A DNA stretch of 64,000 bases from the NCBI RefSeq assembly GCF_032813545.1, contig NZ_CP136520.1:4148001-4212000 (forward strand). The letters are read 5' to 3'. The notes under the pieces are model-generated. The model saw only the letters and a list, made by a program, of their open reading frames with translations. It was not told the origin of the DNA and did not search any database. The position numbers and the translations under genes are program-made. Origin of the DNA: Nodosilinea sp. E11. Lineage in GTDB: Bacteria; Cyanobacteriota; Cyanobacteriia; Phormidesmidales; Phormidesmidaceae. This document shows, piece by piece, positions 27,931 through 35,757 of this stretch (its first letter is position 1; each line of letters opens with the position of its first letter).

Positions 27931-28101
27931 ATGGCCAACCTCGAACCCACCATTACCCCTACCATTGAGCGATCTAAGGCGGGCTTTAACGACTATGCTG
28001 AGCGGCTCAACGGGCGGGCTGCCATGCTGGGTTTTGTGGCGCTGGTGTTGTTTGAGCTGGCGACGGGGCAGGCGATCGTTACCTGGCTGGGGCTGCGCTA
28101 G
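27931..28101 (+). CDS. hli: High-light-inducible protein (Hlip/Scp)
   Basis: 56 aa, single-helix thylakoid protein of the chlorophyll a/b-binding family. The signature ERLNGRAAMLGFVALVLFEL (residues about 23-42) includes the E-xx-NGR-xAM chlorophyll-binding motif; it ends TGQAIVTWLGLR. These proteins bind chlorophyll and carotenoid, dissipate energy and protect PSII assembly intermediates. The gene stands alone, divergent from polA, with about 200 bp of upstream sequence for its own, probably stress-responsive, promoter. Confidence 0.93.
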   Translation: MANLEPTITPTIERSKAGFNDYAERLNGRAAMLGFVALVLFELATGQAIVTWLGLR

Positions 28102-28263
28102 TCAACAACACTGCTCTTTTGGGCAACCTATGTCGTAAGCAGGGCGATTCCCCCGTTGCCTTGCCTGATAATTTTCCTGCGGAACACCCCTGGTTGAGGG
28201 GCAGGGGGAATTGCCCAGGGCCTCTGCACTGTTCTTGCCCTTGTTATCTCAGGAGACCGACCC

Positions 28264-28545
28264 ATTAAGGCGCTTTTTAGAAAATCACCGTGGATTGCTA
28301 CGGCGCTTACCGTTGGCGCTGTAGATGGTCTGATGGGCGCAGCAGAGGAGAAGGTGTCTCTGGCGCTATTTGGTTTGCTGCTGGCGGGGGGGGCCGTTAC
28401 TCTCAGCTGGGGGCACATTCAGCGCCATGCAGCGACATCTAACCGGGCGGCGGTGCTGCTGCTGCCGCCGGGCCAAGTCTACAGCCCACCCTCTACAGGC
28501 CTAAACGATCTACAGGCTAAGACGGGTGACGAGTCTACCCCTTGA
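28264..28545 (+). CDS. Possible small membrane protein, ATT or internal ATG start
   Basis: An open frame with membrane character (WIATALTVGAVDGLMGAA, then VSLALFGLLLAGGAVTLSWG) and a polar tail. The only ATG is at 28333, within the first helix. Eight bases downstream of an excellent AGGAG (28251-28255), an ATT at 28264 would give a 93-aa protein starting MKALFRKSPWIATALTVG, which is more sensible structurally. ATT starts are rare but real. It overlaps the 3' end of the convergent gene by 67 bp. The family is not recognised and it could be non-coding. Confidence 0.4.
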   Translation: MKALFRKSPWIATALTVGAVDGLMGAAEEKVSLALFGLLLAGGAVTLSWGHIQRHAATSNRAAVLLLPPGQVYSPPSTGLNDLQAKTGDESTP

Positions 28546-29480
28546 AGCGGGCACTTGGTTTGACTACAAGAGCGACAGTTGGCGTTGAGCAGGTGATCGA
28601 GGCTGCGCTGGCGGTAAAGACTGACGTTTTGACGAATGTAGCCTTCGATCTCCAGCTCTGACAGGTCAGTGGCGATCAAAATGGCTTGGGGGGTGCTTAG
28701 CGCTTGGCGGCTCAGGTTGATGTGGGCCAGGTTGTCGCAAAAGCTAACCTGGGGCGAATGCACCACTACGGGTAACTTCTGAGGCTGACTGCGAAAACCT
28801 TCGGGGCGCTGCTGAGCGTAGTGGTCTTTAAATTGCAGGGTGCAGGTGCCATTGGTGTAGCTGCGGCTGCGAATGTGGCGCTGAAAAGGCACGGTGAGAA
28901 AGCCGTCGGCGGTGAGGCTGTACCACCACGATTTGTGCCAGGCCTGGGAGGGTAGGTTGAGAATGTGCTGCACCTCGTCGGGGGCAAAGCCCGATCGCGC
29001 CAGCAGGGTTTCGGCCTCGGAGAACGACACATTTTGCGCCAGGGTGGCCAGATCGGATTGGCAGGGGGTGATGGCCTGGTACTCACGATGGTTGCTGACG
29101 GCAGGCAGGGGTGGAGCCTCAGGGTAAGACCCCGCTAGCACGCAGTTGATGTGCTCAAAGGTGAGCACGGCATCGATATGGCTGTGGACCTCGGGCAGCG
29201 GCACGCTGACCTCGACGGTGACTGAGCCAATCTCGTGGGGATGGGCGATCGCGGGCAAACTCTCGGTGAGGAGCGATCGCAAAAACCCATCGTCGGCCAC
29301 GGCCAGGGCTAGTTGTGGGTCAGCCGGGGTGGGGCTGACCGTCTGTTGCCGGGGCGATGCCGGGGCGAGAGGAGAGCTAACCATAGGTAAACACTCGCCA
29401 AACAAAATTAGGAGGATGCTGGGGTGGCCCGTTGGCCCAATCACTAGCGGGTCAGATAGATCTAGCCACTCTAGTGCCAT
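28479..29480 (-). CDS. Conserved-looking protein with C-terminal cysteine cluster
   Basis: 333 aa from the ATG at 29480; another ATG at 29384 would shorten it by 32 residues, and a longer upstream frame looks non-coding. No recognised catalytic motif. The middle part reads like a folded cytoplasmic domain (NVSFSEAETLLARSGFAPDE, WWYSLTADGFLTVPFQRHIR, DLSELEIEGYIRQNVSLYRQ). The C-terminus has four cysteines in C-x2-C-x4-C-x11-C arrangement (CRSCSQTKCPLQG, then LACRSF), which could bind a metal or iron-sulfur cluster. It may be specific to cyanobacteria. Confidence 0.65.
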   Translation of the reverse strand: MALEWLDLSDPLVIGPTGHPSILLILFGECLPMVSSPLAPASPRQQTVSPTPADPQLALAVADDGFLRSLLTESLPAIAHPHEIGSVTVEVSVPLPEVHSHIDAVLTFEHINCVLAGSYPEAPPLPAVSNHREYQAITPCQSDLATLAQNVSFSEAETLLARSGFAPDEVQHILNLPSQAWHKSWWYSLTADGFLTVPFQRHIRSRSYTNGTCTLQFKDHYAQQRPEGFRSQPQKLPVVVHSPQVSFCDNLAHINLSRQALSTPQAILIATDLSELEIEGYIRQNVSLYRQRSLDHLLNANCRSCSQTKCPLQGVDSSPVLACRSFRPVEGGL

Positions 29481-29634
29481 CGTTCTACCAATCCGGTGGG
29501 GTGATCGGTAACCCACCGCCAGGAAACGTTGCACAGGTTTGCACAGCGCAACGTAAAGGCTGTACTTCGTTACGGTTAGAGCGGTTTGTGGAATGGTTCG
29601 GGATGTGTCGGCCCAGCCTGGGTGGCTGCACAAC

Positions 29635-29660
29635 AAAAAAGGCGCTGCGATCGCAGCGCC
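29635..29660 (-). terminator. Terminator built on a HIP1 palindrome
   Basis: GGCGCTGCGATCGCAGCGCC (29641-29660) is a perfect 20-bp palindrome centred on the cyanobacterial GCGATCGC octamer. Read leftward it is followed by six Ts (AAAAAA at 29635-29640 on the plus strand). It lies 50 bp after the stop of the gene 29710-30297. Confidence 0.7.
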
Positions 29661-29709
29661 TGGAGCTTTGTTTAGGGGTTAAACATTGAGTTGACTCAAT
29701 TATGCGCGA

Positions 29710-30297
29710 TTAAGCCTGCGCCGAGTCACTTTGGGGTGCAGTGTCATCGAGCACTTCGATGTGGACAGGGGCAGGGGGTTCGGCAGGCCGACTAATTTTG
29801 CTGTAGGCCAGGGCGACTAGAGAGCGCACCCCGCGCACCAGAGGCCGAAACGGATCGTAGCGATCGCTGTGCCCAGCGCTCATATCAGCGTCAAAGCGGT
29901 CGATTTGGGCTTGTAGGTTGGCCAGCAGGCTTTGCGCCCAATCTACCTTGCGATCGTTGGCTAGATAGCGCAGGTCGGCAAAGATTTGTGCCCAGGTGGG
30001 AGCGGGGGCCTCGGGGACAGCGGCTTCAGCTTCGGCCTCGACCGCCTCGGCTACCGCATCGGCAACGGCTTCAGCGGCGGCGGCATCGGCGGCTTCGTTG
30101 ACCCTGATTTGCTCAATCATTTCTGCCAAAGTTTTACGGCCCTGGGTTTCGATTTCGCTAGAGCCATCTCTCAACTCAGCTAGGGCTTCGGTGGCGGCAG
30201 CTTTGACAATCTCGCGAATGCGATCGACCCGCTGGCCACCTTGTTTTTGAGCTTTTTCCCACTCGGTCTTAACGCGATCTTGCACAGTGTTAGTCAT
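29710..30297 (-). CDS. Ala/Glu-rich helical protein, unknown function
   Basis: 195 aa. The N-terminal ~60 residues are charged and helical (VKTEWEKAQKQGGQRVDRIR, ALAELRDGSSEIETQG), followed by an Ala/Glu tract of about 35 residues (AADAAAAEAVADAVAEAVEA), then a second helical region (DLRYLANDRKVDWAQSLLAN, DRYDPFRPLVRGVRSLVALA). No signal peptide or membrane helix. It follows the YkvA-like gene by 48 bp on the same strand and ends in a terminator, so the two may form an operon. The family is not recognised. Confidence 0.7.
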   Translation of the reverse strand: MTNTVQDRVKTEWEKAQKQGGQRVDRIREIVKAAATEALAELRDGSSEIETQGRKTLAEMIEQIRVNEAADAAAAEAVADAVAEAVEAEAEAAVPEAPAPTWAQIFADLRYLANDRKVDWAQSLLANLQAQIDRFDADMSAGHSDRYDPFRPLVRGVRSLVALAYSKISRPAEPPAPVHIEVLDDTAPQSDSAQA

Positions 30298-30345
30298 GGG
30301 GCTTCTCCTAGTTTTCCTGATTTGAATTGGGGGGTAATAAGGGGT

Positions 30346-30660
30346 CTAAACTACAGCAACAGAATCTACATCAATTACTGTTTTGTTGTCGTCTACGACG
30401 GTGGTTGTGGTGGCAAACTCGTCTACTTGGTTCGGTTTGCGCTTGCGATCGAGCAAAATCTGGCTGATTTCGGTAATGGCGATCGTGGCGATAAGGCCAT
30501 CGTCAATCCAACCCAAAATGGGAATGGCGTCGGGGGCGATATCAATGGGGCTGACCAGGTAAATCAAGGTGCCAAACAACACAACCCAGCGATACTTTGA
30601 GTTGCGGAGCAACCGACGGTACCAGTTCATGAAAGGCTTACCAAAAAATCGTTTTGCCAT
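30346..30660 (-). CDS. YkvA-family (DUF1232) membrane protein
   Basis: 104 aa. The core YRWVVLFGTLIYLVSPIDIA and PDAIPILGWIDDGLIATIAI matches DUF1232, small membrane proteins with a conserved Y-x-SPID motif. An N-terminal basic segment (MAKRFFGKPFMNWYRRLLRN) and a Thr/Val/Asp-rich C-terminal tail flank it. A GGAGATAGC ribosome site lies just before the ATG. Function unknown in the family. Confidence 0.85.
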   Translation of the reverse strand: MAKRFFGKPFMNWYRRLLRNSKYRWVVLFGTLIYLVSPIDIAPDAIPILGWIDDGLIATIAITEISQILLDRKRKPNQVDEFATTTTVVDDNKTVIDVDSVAVV

Positions 30661-30953
30661 TGCTATCTCCTTTGCCCGACAAAACTATCTTGACAGACTT
30701 AAACGGTAGGCACAGGTGTGGCTTACCCGTGAAAAAGCTGGGTTTTTACACCGAATAGACCGTAGGGCGAAAGCCGTAGGAATAAAGGGATTAGAGCGTC
30801 ACTGGGAGATGGGTGAGTGAGCCCAAATCTAGGGATTGCAACGCATTGATGGATAAGGCCAATTTCTGTAGAGTTGCCCGCTTGTATGGGATGAATCGCG
30901 CCACTGGGGGAGTCCGGGGTATGATGTGGCAGATTTTGGTGGTAGCTGGGTCT

Positions 30954-31607
30954 ATGTCATCCTTTCAACTACGTGTTTATGTTCCGCCGCACCCGTTGGT
31001 TAAGCATTGGCTGGGGGTAGCCCGCGATGCCGATACGCCAGGGCCCTTGTTTCGCACGGCGATGGAAGAACTGGGCCGTTGGCTGACCTATGAGGCGATT
31101 CTTGACTGGTTGCCAACTATGGATACTACGGTGAATACGCCCTTAGGCCCGGCTCCGGCGACCTTTATCAACCCCGAGGTGCCGACTATGATCGTGCCGA
31201 TTTTGCGGGCAGGGCTGGCGCTGATGCCGGGCATTCAGGCTCTGTTGCCCTTGGCTTCGGTGTACCACGTGGGGTTTGTGCGCAACGAAGAAACCCTAGA
31301 GGCCAGCTGCTATTTAAATAAACTGCCTGACCAACTAGATCCTCAAACGCGAGTGATTATCAGTGAACCGATGCTGGCCACGGGCGGCACGATTATGGCG
31401 ATGATGGCCGAACTGACCCAGCGCGGCATTGACCCTGCGGTTGTGCGGGTGGTGTCGATTGTGGCCGCTCCGCCGGCCCTGCAAAAACTGGCGGCGGCTT
31501 ACCCCACCGTGACGATCTACACCGCCATGATCGATGAAGTGGTGAATGATAAAGGATTTATTGTGCCAGGTCTGGGAGATGCGGGCGATCGCACCTTTGG
31601 CACGTAA
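30954..31607 (+). CDS. upp: Uracil phosphoribosyltransferase
   Basis: 217 aa from the ATG at 30954, the start that gives the usual family length; a longer frame upstream encodes about 47 unlikely residues. It converts uracil and PRPP to UMP in pyrimidine salvage. MIVPILRAGLALMPGIQALL, the PRPP loop VIISEPMLATGGTIMAMMAE and the closing VPGLGDAGDRTFGT are diagnostic. Confidence 0.95.
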   Translation: MSSFQLRVYVPPHPLVKHWLGVARDADTPGPLFRTAMEELGRWLTYEAILDWLPTMDTTVNTPLGPAPATFINPEVPTMIVPILRAGLALMPGIQALLPLASVYHVGFVRNEETLEASCYLNKLPDQLDPQTRVIISEPMLATGGTIMAMMAELTQRGIDPAVVRVVSIVAAPPALQKLAAAYPTVTIYTAMIDEVVNDKGFIVPGLGDAGDRTFGT

Positions 31608-31662
31608 CCTTGGCCACTTAGGATAGTGGATTCAATAACCTGTAACGGCTGGATTCCCTGTG

Positions 31663-31685
31663 AGGGCGAACAACCGTTCGCCCCT
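31663..31685. repeat. GGGCGAAC-type palindromic repeat
   Basis: AGGGCGAAC and GTTCGCCCCT flank an AACC centre. It belongs to the same GGGGC(A/G)AACG palindrome family seen at 35001-35020, 43382-43402 and 59703-59727. Confidence 0.65.
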
Positions 31686-31721
31686 ACCCAAGAATTTCAC
31701 TTTAATAAATCCATATTCCTG

Positions 31722-31827
31722 AGGAGATTTCCAGGAAAGAAGATACCTGCTTTAATCCAGCGACTGTAGCCGCTGTAGGGTGGGCATTGCCCACCATTAG
31801 GGGAACTATTTTCCAGAAGTCGCCTTA
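31722..31827. repeat. MITE-like repeat family 1, copy 1
   Basis: A ~105-bp sequence closely matching 32899-33003: both begin AGGAG(A/C)TTTCCAG, share AAGAAGAT, GACTGTAGCC, GTAGGGTGG and TGCCCACCA in order, and end TTTTCCAGAAGTCG(C/T)CTTA. The two ends are imperfect inverted repeats of one another (about 12 of 17 positions), and GGTGGGCATTGCCCACC forms a central dyad. No coding capacity. Confidence 0.75.
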
Positions 31828-32061
31828 ACCTCTGGCACCTAGGGGTTTTATAACTAAGACAGGGAAACTAAAACAGGGAACCGTTGAACCAATGCTAGCT
31901 GAGCAGATCGGGTTAGGCTTGAAGTAGCCCCACCCTAGCAGCTTGATCGGGCGGTTTTGAGTGCTCCTGGTGGCACCCTAACGCTGGCTTTGGCACAATT
32001 AAGGTATTCTATGCATCGGTTCTGCGGGTTCAGTTCTTTCGGGTTTAGTGGATAGCGTCCT

Positions 32062-32385
32062 ATGAGTCAGCAAGACAGTTTTGTCGGCGGGTTTTTGCTC
32101 GGCACCCTGGTGGGCGGGGCGTTAGGTGGCGTGGTGGGTGCCCTGGCGGCCTCCCGAATTCAGTCGGGGGGCAAAGCCAAGCCCTTGCGGCCCAAAGCCG
32201 ATGGTGAGCTTGCCTTTGGCGAGTTTGACGACACCGATGAAGACAGCATTGAGGCGGCGCGTTTGGGGCTAGAGGCCAAAATTGCCCAACTCAATGAGGC
32301 GATCGATGACGTGCGCCAGCAGCTTGGCGGCATCAACGGTCACTCTGAGCGTTCTTGGGAAACCCCCTCCCGCCTTGACTCTTAA
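32062..32385 (+). CDS. Small glycine-zipper membrane protein, YtxH-like
   Basis: 107 aa. One hydrophobic Gly/Ala-rich helix near the N-terminus (GGFLLGTLVGGALGGVVGAL, residues about 10-29), a basic hinge (SGGKAKPLRPK), an acidic patch (FDDTDEDS) and a C-terminal coiled-coil stretch (LGLEAKIAQLNEAIDDVRQQ). The layout resembles YtxH/gas-vesicle-like small membrane proteins. It lies 109 bp upstream of yggT on the same strand. Function unknown. Confidence 0.75.
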   Translation: MSQQDSFVGGFLLGTLVGGALGGVVGALAASRIQSGGKAKPLRPKADGELAFGEFDDTDEDSIEAARLGLEAKIAQLNEAIDDVRQQLGGINGHSERSWETPSRLDS

Positions 32386-32494
32386 CGATCTCTACCGGGT
32401 TCGTGTTCTTTCTTGATAAAGCAAACCGTTACACTAGCTGACAGGCAAATACGTTCCGTGTATTGTTGATAACGATTACTGCCGAGGTTCCCAG

Positions 32495-32779
32495 ATGGAC
32501 ATATTGGTACAAACCCTCACTACTTTTCTGTCGATTTACACGATTTTGCTGATCGTGCGTATTCTTTTGAGCTGGTTTCCCAATGTGGATTGGTTTAGCC
32601 CTCCTTTCTCGGTATTAAGTCAGCTAACTGACCCCTACCTAAACCTGTTTCGATCGATCATTCCTCCGCTGGGGGGTATTGACCTATCGCCCATTTTGGC
32701 GTTCTTGCTGCTGTCATTTTTGCGTCAGGGTCTGGTGGCGATCGCCGCTGCTACCGCCTCTAGCTACGCCTACTTCTAA
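32495..32779 (+). CDS. ycf19: YggT family (Ycf19) membrane protein
   Basis: 94 aa with two membrane helices around a conserved loop. IYTILLIVRILLSWFPNVDW, then SVLSQLTDPYLNLFRSIIPP and GGIDLSPILAFLLLSFLRQ, are typical of the YggT/Ycf19 family. In cyanobacteria and plastids these proteins are linked to thylakoid/nucleoid distribution and cytochrome b6 maturation (CCB3 homologue). The exact role of this copy is not known. Confidence 0.9.
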   Translation: MDILVQTLTTFLSIYTILLIVRILLSWFPNVDWFSPPFSVLSQLTDPYLNLFRSIIPPLGGIDLSPILAFLLLSFLRQGLVAIAAATASSYAYF

Positions 32780-32898
32780 GTTGACTTCAGCGCTAGTCTC
32801 ACTTAATACCTGGCTGCCAAAGCCTTCTTCCTCCATTGGAAAAAGTCTGGGTGCCAGGTTTAGTTTTTGGGACCATAAATTACTGCTCACAGGTAATT

Positions 32899-33003
32899 AG
32901 GAGCTTTCCAGAAAAGAAGATCCTCGCTTTACTCGGCAGACTGTAGCCACCGTAGGGTGGCACTGCCCACCACGAGGGAGAAAGTTTTCCAGAAGTCGTC
33001 TTA
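32899..33003. repeat. MITE-like repeat family 1, copy 2
   Basis: Second copy of the ~105-bp element at 31722-31827, in the same orientation and about 80% identical by eye. It sits between yggT and lysS, so the two copies flank the YtxH-like/yggT pair as direct repeats about 1.1 kb apart. Confidence 0.75.
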
Positions 33004-33124
33004 GCGCTAGCGATGCTTGGCCTTTTCGCGTCGTCTACATAGATGCCAAGTCTTGCCGCTGAGCAGAGGCCAGGCTTCCCTATAATGGGGGTTTGTGACC
33101 TTTTGCCATTCATTTGCCCTAGCT

Positions 33125-34666
33125 ATGTCGTCTGATTCAAATCGCCCCGGTCAAAGCGCCTCTAGTCTTGAAGAAATTCGTGCAGCGCGGCTGCAAAAAG
33201 TTGAGGATCTCAAGCAGCTAGGCCAAAACCCCTTTGCCTATCGCTGGGCGGTGACGGCAAAAACTGCCGACCTTCAGGCCAAGTACGCCGACCTTGAAGC
33301 GGGGGAAGAAGTTGCTGTAGAGGTTTCCCTCGCCGGGCGCATTCTCGCGCGACGGGTGTTTGGCAAACTGGCTTTCTTCACCCTGCAAGACGAGAGCGGC
33401 ATCATTCAGCTTTACCTCGAAAAGGCTACCATTCAAGCTCACATGGGGGCGGCGGATGAGCAGGCCTTTGACCATCTGAAGCAGCTTACCGACGTGGGCG
33501 ATATTCTCGGCGTGCGGGGCACGATCAAGCGCACTGAGAAAGGCGAACTCTCGGTCAAAGTGCAGGAGTATGCCATGCTGACCAAGGCGCTGCTCCCCCT
33601 GCCCGACAAGTGGCACGGCCTCACTGACGTGGCCAAGCGCTACCGCCAGCGCTACGTCGATTTAATCGTCAACCCCACGGTGCGCGACACCTTTCGCAAG
33701 CGGGCGCTGATCACCTCGGGCATTCGTCGCTACTTAGAAGATCGCGGCTTTTTAGAAATTGAAACGCCGGTGCTGCAAAGTGAGGCTGGAGGGGCCGAGG
33801 CGCGTCCCTTTACCACCTATCACAACACCCTGGAGATGGATCTCTACCTGCGCATTGCCACCGAGCTACACCTAAAGCGGCTGGTGGTGGGCGGCTTTGA
33901 ACGGGTGTTTGAGATTGGCCGCATCTTTCGCAATGAGGGCATCTCGACTCGCCACAACCCCGAGTTTACCAGCGTGGAATTTTATCAGGCCTATGCCGAT
34001 TACCACGACCTGATGGATCTGACGGAAGACCTGATCGCTACCCTGGCCAAGGATATTCTCGGCACTCTCAAGATTACCTACCAGGGCGTAGATATTGATC
34101 TCACGCCGCCCTGGCGACGGGTGACGATGCACGACCTGGTCAAAGAGCACACTGAGCTAGACTTTCACAGCTTCGCCACCTTAGACGAGGCCAAGGCTGC
34201 GGTTAAAGACCTCAAGCTCCACGGGGTAGATGACTGCGACTCCATTGGCAAGCTGCTGAACGAGGTGTTTGAGCAAAAAATCGAAGAAACCTTAATTCAG
34301 CCGACCTTTTTGATCGACCACCCGGTGGAAATTTCGCCCCTCTCTAAGCCCCACCGCAGCAAACCGGGGGTGGTAGAGCGCTTTGAGCTATTTGTGGTCG
34401 GTCGAGAAACCGCCAACGGCTTTTCGGAGTTGACCGACCCCATCGATCAGCGCCAGCGGTTTGAGTTGCAGGCGGCTCGCAAAGCAGCGGGTGATTTAGA
34501 GGCAACTGGGGTAGATGAAGACTTTTTGACGGCTCTAGAGCACGGTATGCCGCCCACCTGTGGTGAGGGCATTGGCATTGATCGGTTGGTGATGCTGCTG
34601 ACCGATAGCCCCAGCATTCGCGATGTGATTGCCTTTCCGCTGCTGAAGCCGGAGCGGGATGAGTAA
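33125..34666 (+). CDS. lysS: Lysyl-tRNA synthetase, class II
   Basis: 513 aa from the ATG at 33125. An N-terminal OB-fold anticodon-binding domain ([20 protein letters not shown]) is followed by the class II catalytic core with motif 1 ([20 protein letters not shown]), motif 2 ([20 protein letters not shown]) and motif 3 ([20 protein letters not shown]). Normal length with no defect seen. Its upstream region contains a MITE-like repeat. Confidence 0.97.
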   Translation: MSSDSNRPGQSASSLEEIRAARLQKVEDLKQLGQNPFAYRWAVTAKTADLQAKYADLEAGEEVAVEVSLAGRILARRVFGKLAFFTLQDESGIIQLYLEKATIQAHMGAADEQAFDHLKQLTDVGDILGVRGTIKRTEKGELSVKVQEYAMLTKALLPLPDKWHGLTDVAKRYRQRYVDLIVNPTVRDTFRKRALITSGIRRYLEDRGFLEIETPVLQSEAGGAEARPFTTYHNTLEMDLYLRIATELHLKRLVVGGFERVFEIGRIFRNEGISTRHNPEFTSVEFYQAYADYHDLMDLTEDLIATLAKDILGTLKITYQGVDIDLTPPWRRVTMHDLVKEHTELDFHSFATLDEAKAAVKDLKLHGVDDCDSIGKLLNEVFEQKIEETLIQPTFLIDHPVEISPLSKPHRSKPGVVERFELFVVGRETANGFSELTDPIDQRQRFELQAARKAAGDLEATGVDEDFLTALEHGMPPTCGEGIGIDRLVMLLTDSPSIRDVIAFPLLKPERDE

Positions 34667-34680
34667 CCCTAGCCCAAACG

Positions 34681-34712
34681 AACAGCTCCCGACCCTAGGG
34701 CCGGGAGCTGTT
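34681..34712 (+). terminator. Hairpin downstream of lysS
   Basis: AACAGCTCCCG (34681-34691) and CGGGAGCTGTT (34702-34712) form a perfect 11-bp stem 15 bp after the lysS stop. There is no U-run after the stem, so termination is plausible but not textbook. Confidence 0.55.
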
Positions 34713-35023
34713 CAGTATAGAGGGTTCATCTAGAAAGTGGGGTTCTGTATAGTAAGGGGGAAATGGGCTTGCCCGGTTATGACGTACCCACGGATAAGAT
34801 TCCCATAATCAGGCCCAAATTCCGTAAGAAATTGTAGGGAAATCTGAAACTTTACGGGAGGTTCATAATCGGGCCGCAAGCTGCTTTACATGGAATCTAA
34901 TCGGGGTGAACCGTCGTCTACAATCGGTTCCGGTTCCGCTTTGGTACCTCATACCAGCTCCGAATCGCATAACCCCGATTCTAAACAGGTGGATTGCGTA
35001 GGGGCAAACGGTGTTTGCCCAGC
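34713..35023. other. Intergenic region between lysS and the HTH/GrpE gene
   Basis: Contains the family-2 repeat (from 34957) and, further left, CCGTAAG/CTTTACGG arms near 34831-34858 that could form a weak hairpin. No coding signal seen. Confidence 0.4.
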
Positions 35024-35054
35024 CTAACCGGGGTTAGCCAAGGCGGATTCAGTA
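34957..35054. repeat. MITE-like repeat family 2, copy 1
   Basis: A ~98-bp element matching 43338-43440 along its length: CCGAAT, ATA(A/C)CCCCG, CGTAGGGGCAAACGG, GTTTGCCC, CGGGG(T/G)TAGCCA and CGGATT-(N2)-GTAT occur in the same order and spacing. Its ends are imperfect inverted repeats (TCCG ... TAACCCCG on both strands) and the middle is a GGGGCAAACG/GTTTGCCC dyad. It overlaps the 3' end of the gene 35024-35728. Confidence 0.78.
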
Positions 35055-35728
35055 TCAGTCTGAACCGGGCTGACTTTGGCACGATGTAGCAGGCGATCGC
35101 CCTGGCGGTAACCCACATGGCTCACCCGCACGGGCTGTCCTGGGGTTAAAGGCTCACCCTTAGGCTGGTGAATCTGCGGATCAAACAAGACCTCATCGCC
35201 GACAGATTCAATGGGGGTGACGCCCCATTGCTGCACCAGGGTTTCTACGGGCCGCAGGAGGGGAATCAGCTTGTGAGCTGGAAGGTCAGGCTTTTGCTGG
35301 GCGGCGTGGGCGGCGGTGGGCCACTGTACGAGCCAAGGCTCTAGCTGAGCGATCGCGGCTTGCTGTACCTGCTGGCGCACGGTGTCGGCTTGGGTGGTGA
35401 GCTGGGCTTGTAGGCGATCGCACTCCTGGCGCAGGGCCTTGACCTGGGCTAAAGCGGCAGCCTCGGGCGGCAATGCTGCTGTAGGCCCTGGCTGAGCCGG
35501 GCTAAATTTTTCTACCAACTCAGCTAGGGGTAGACCTAGGCTCAGGCTCAGGTGTTGCAGGGTAGAAACCCGCAGCTGCTCTACCTGCCCTTGGCGCAGG
35601 CGATCGATGCCCGATCGCGATACGCCGCTGGCTTGGCTGAGGGCTCGGTAGCTGGTGAGACCAGCTCGGTTCATCAGCGATCGCAGCCGCTCACTGTAGT
35701 CCACCGGTTTAGGCGTTGTCTTGGCCAT
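35024..35728 (-). CDS. Fusion of XRE-type HTH with GrpE-like domain
   Basis: 234 aa. Residues about 10-72 look like a Cro/C1-type helix-turn-helix (YSERLRSLMNRAGLTSYRAL, SGVSRSGIDRLRQGQ). A coiled coil follows (AQVKALRQECDRLQAQLTTQ). From about residue 145 there is a GrpE-like head: LIPLLRPVETLVQQWGVTPI, GDEVLFDPQIHQ, then PVRVSHVGYRQGDRLLHRAK. GrpE is the nucleotide-exchange factor of DnaK, so this may link a DnaK-type chaperone to gene control; that is inference. The last ~9 codons and the stop lie within a MITE-like repeat. It follows the Ig-like membrane protein gene by 29 bp. Confidence 0.75.
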   Translation of the reverse strand: MAKTTPKPVDYSERLRSLMNRAGLTSYRALSQASGVSRSGIDRLRQGQVEQLRVSTLQHLSLSLGLPLAELVEKFSPAQPGPTAALPPEAAALAQVKALRQECDRLQAQLTTQADTVRQQVQQAAIAQLEPWLVQWPTAAHAAQQKPDLPAHKLIPLLRPVETLVQQWGVTPIESVGDEVLFDPQIHQPKGEPLTPGQPVRVSHVGYRQGDRLLHRAKVSPVQTDTESALANPG

Positions 35729-35757
35729 AGCTCACCCCACCATCGGTTAATACTCTG

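Larger units (their letters stand above)
31608..32061. other. Intergenic region with two dispersed repeats
   Basis: About 450 bp between upp and the next gene with no protein-coding signal. It contains a palindrome at 31663-31685 and one copy of a ~105-bp MITE-like element at 31722-31827 (listed separately). The rest, up to about 32050, shows nothing clear apart from whatever promoter drives the gene at 32062. Confidence 0.5.
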
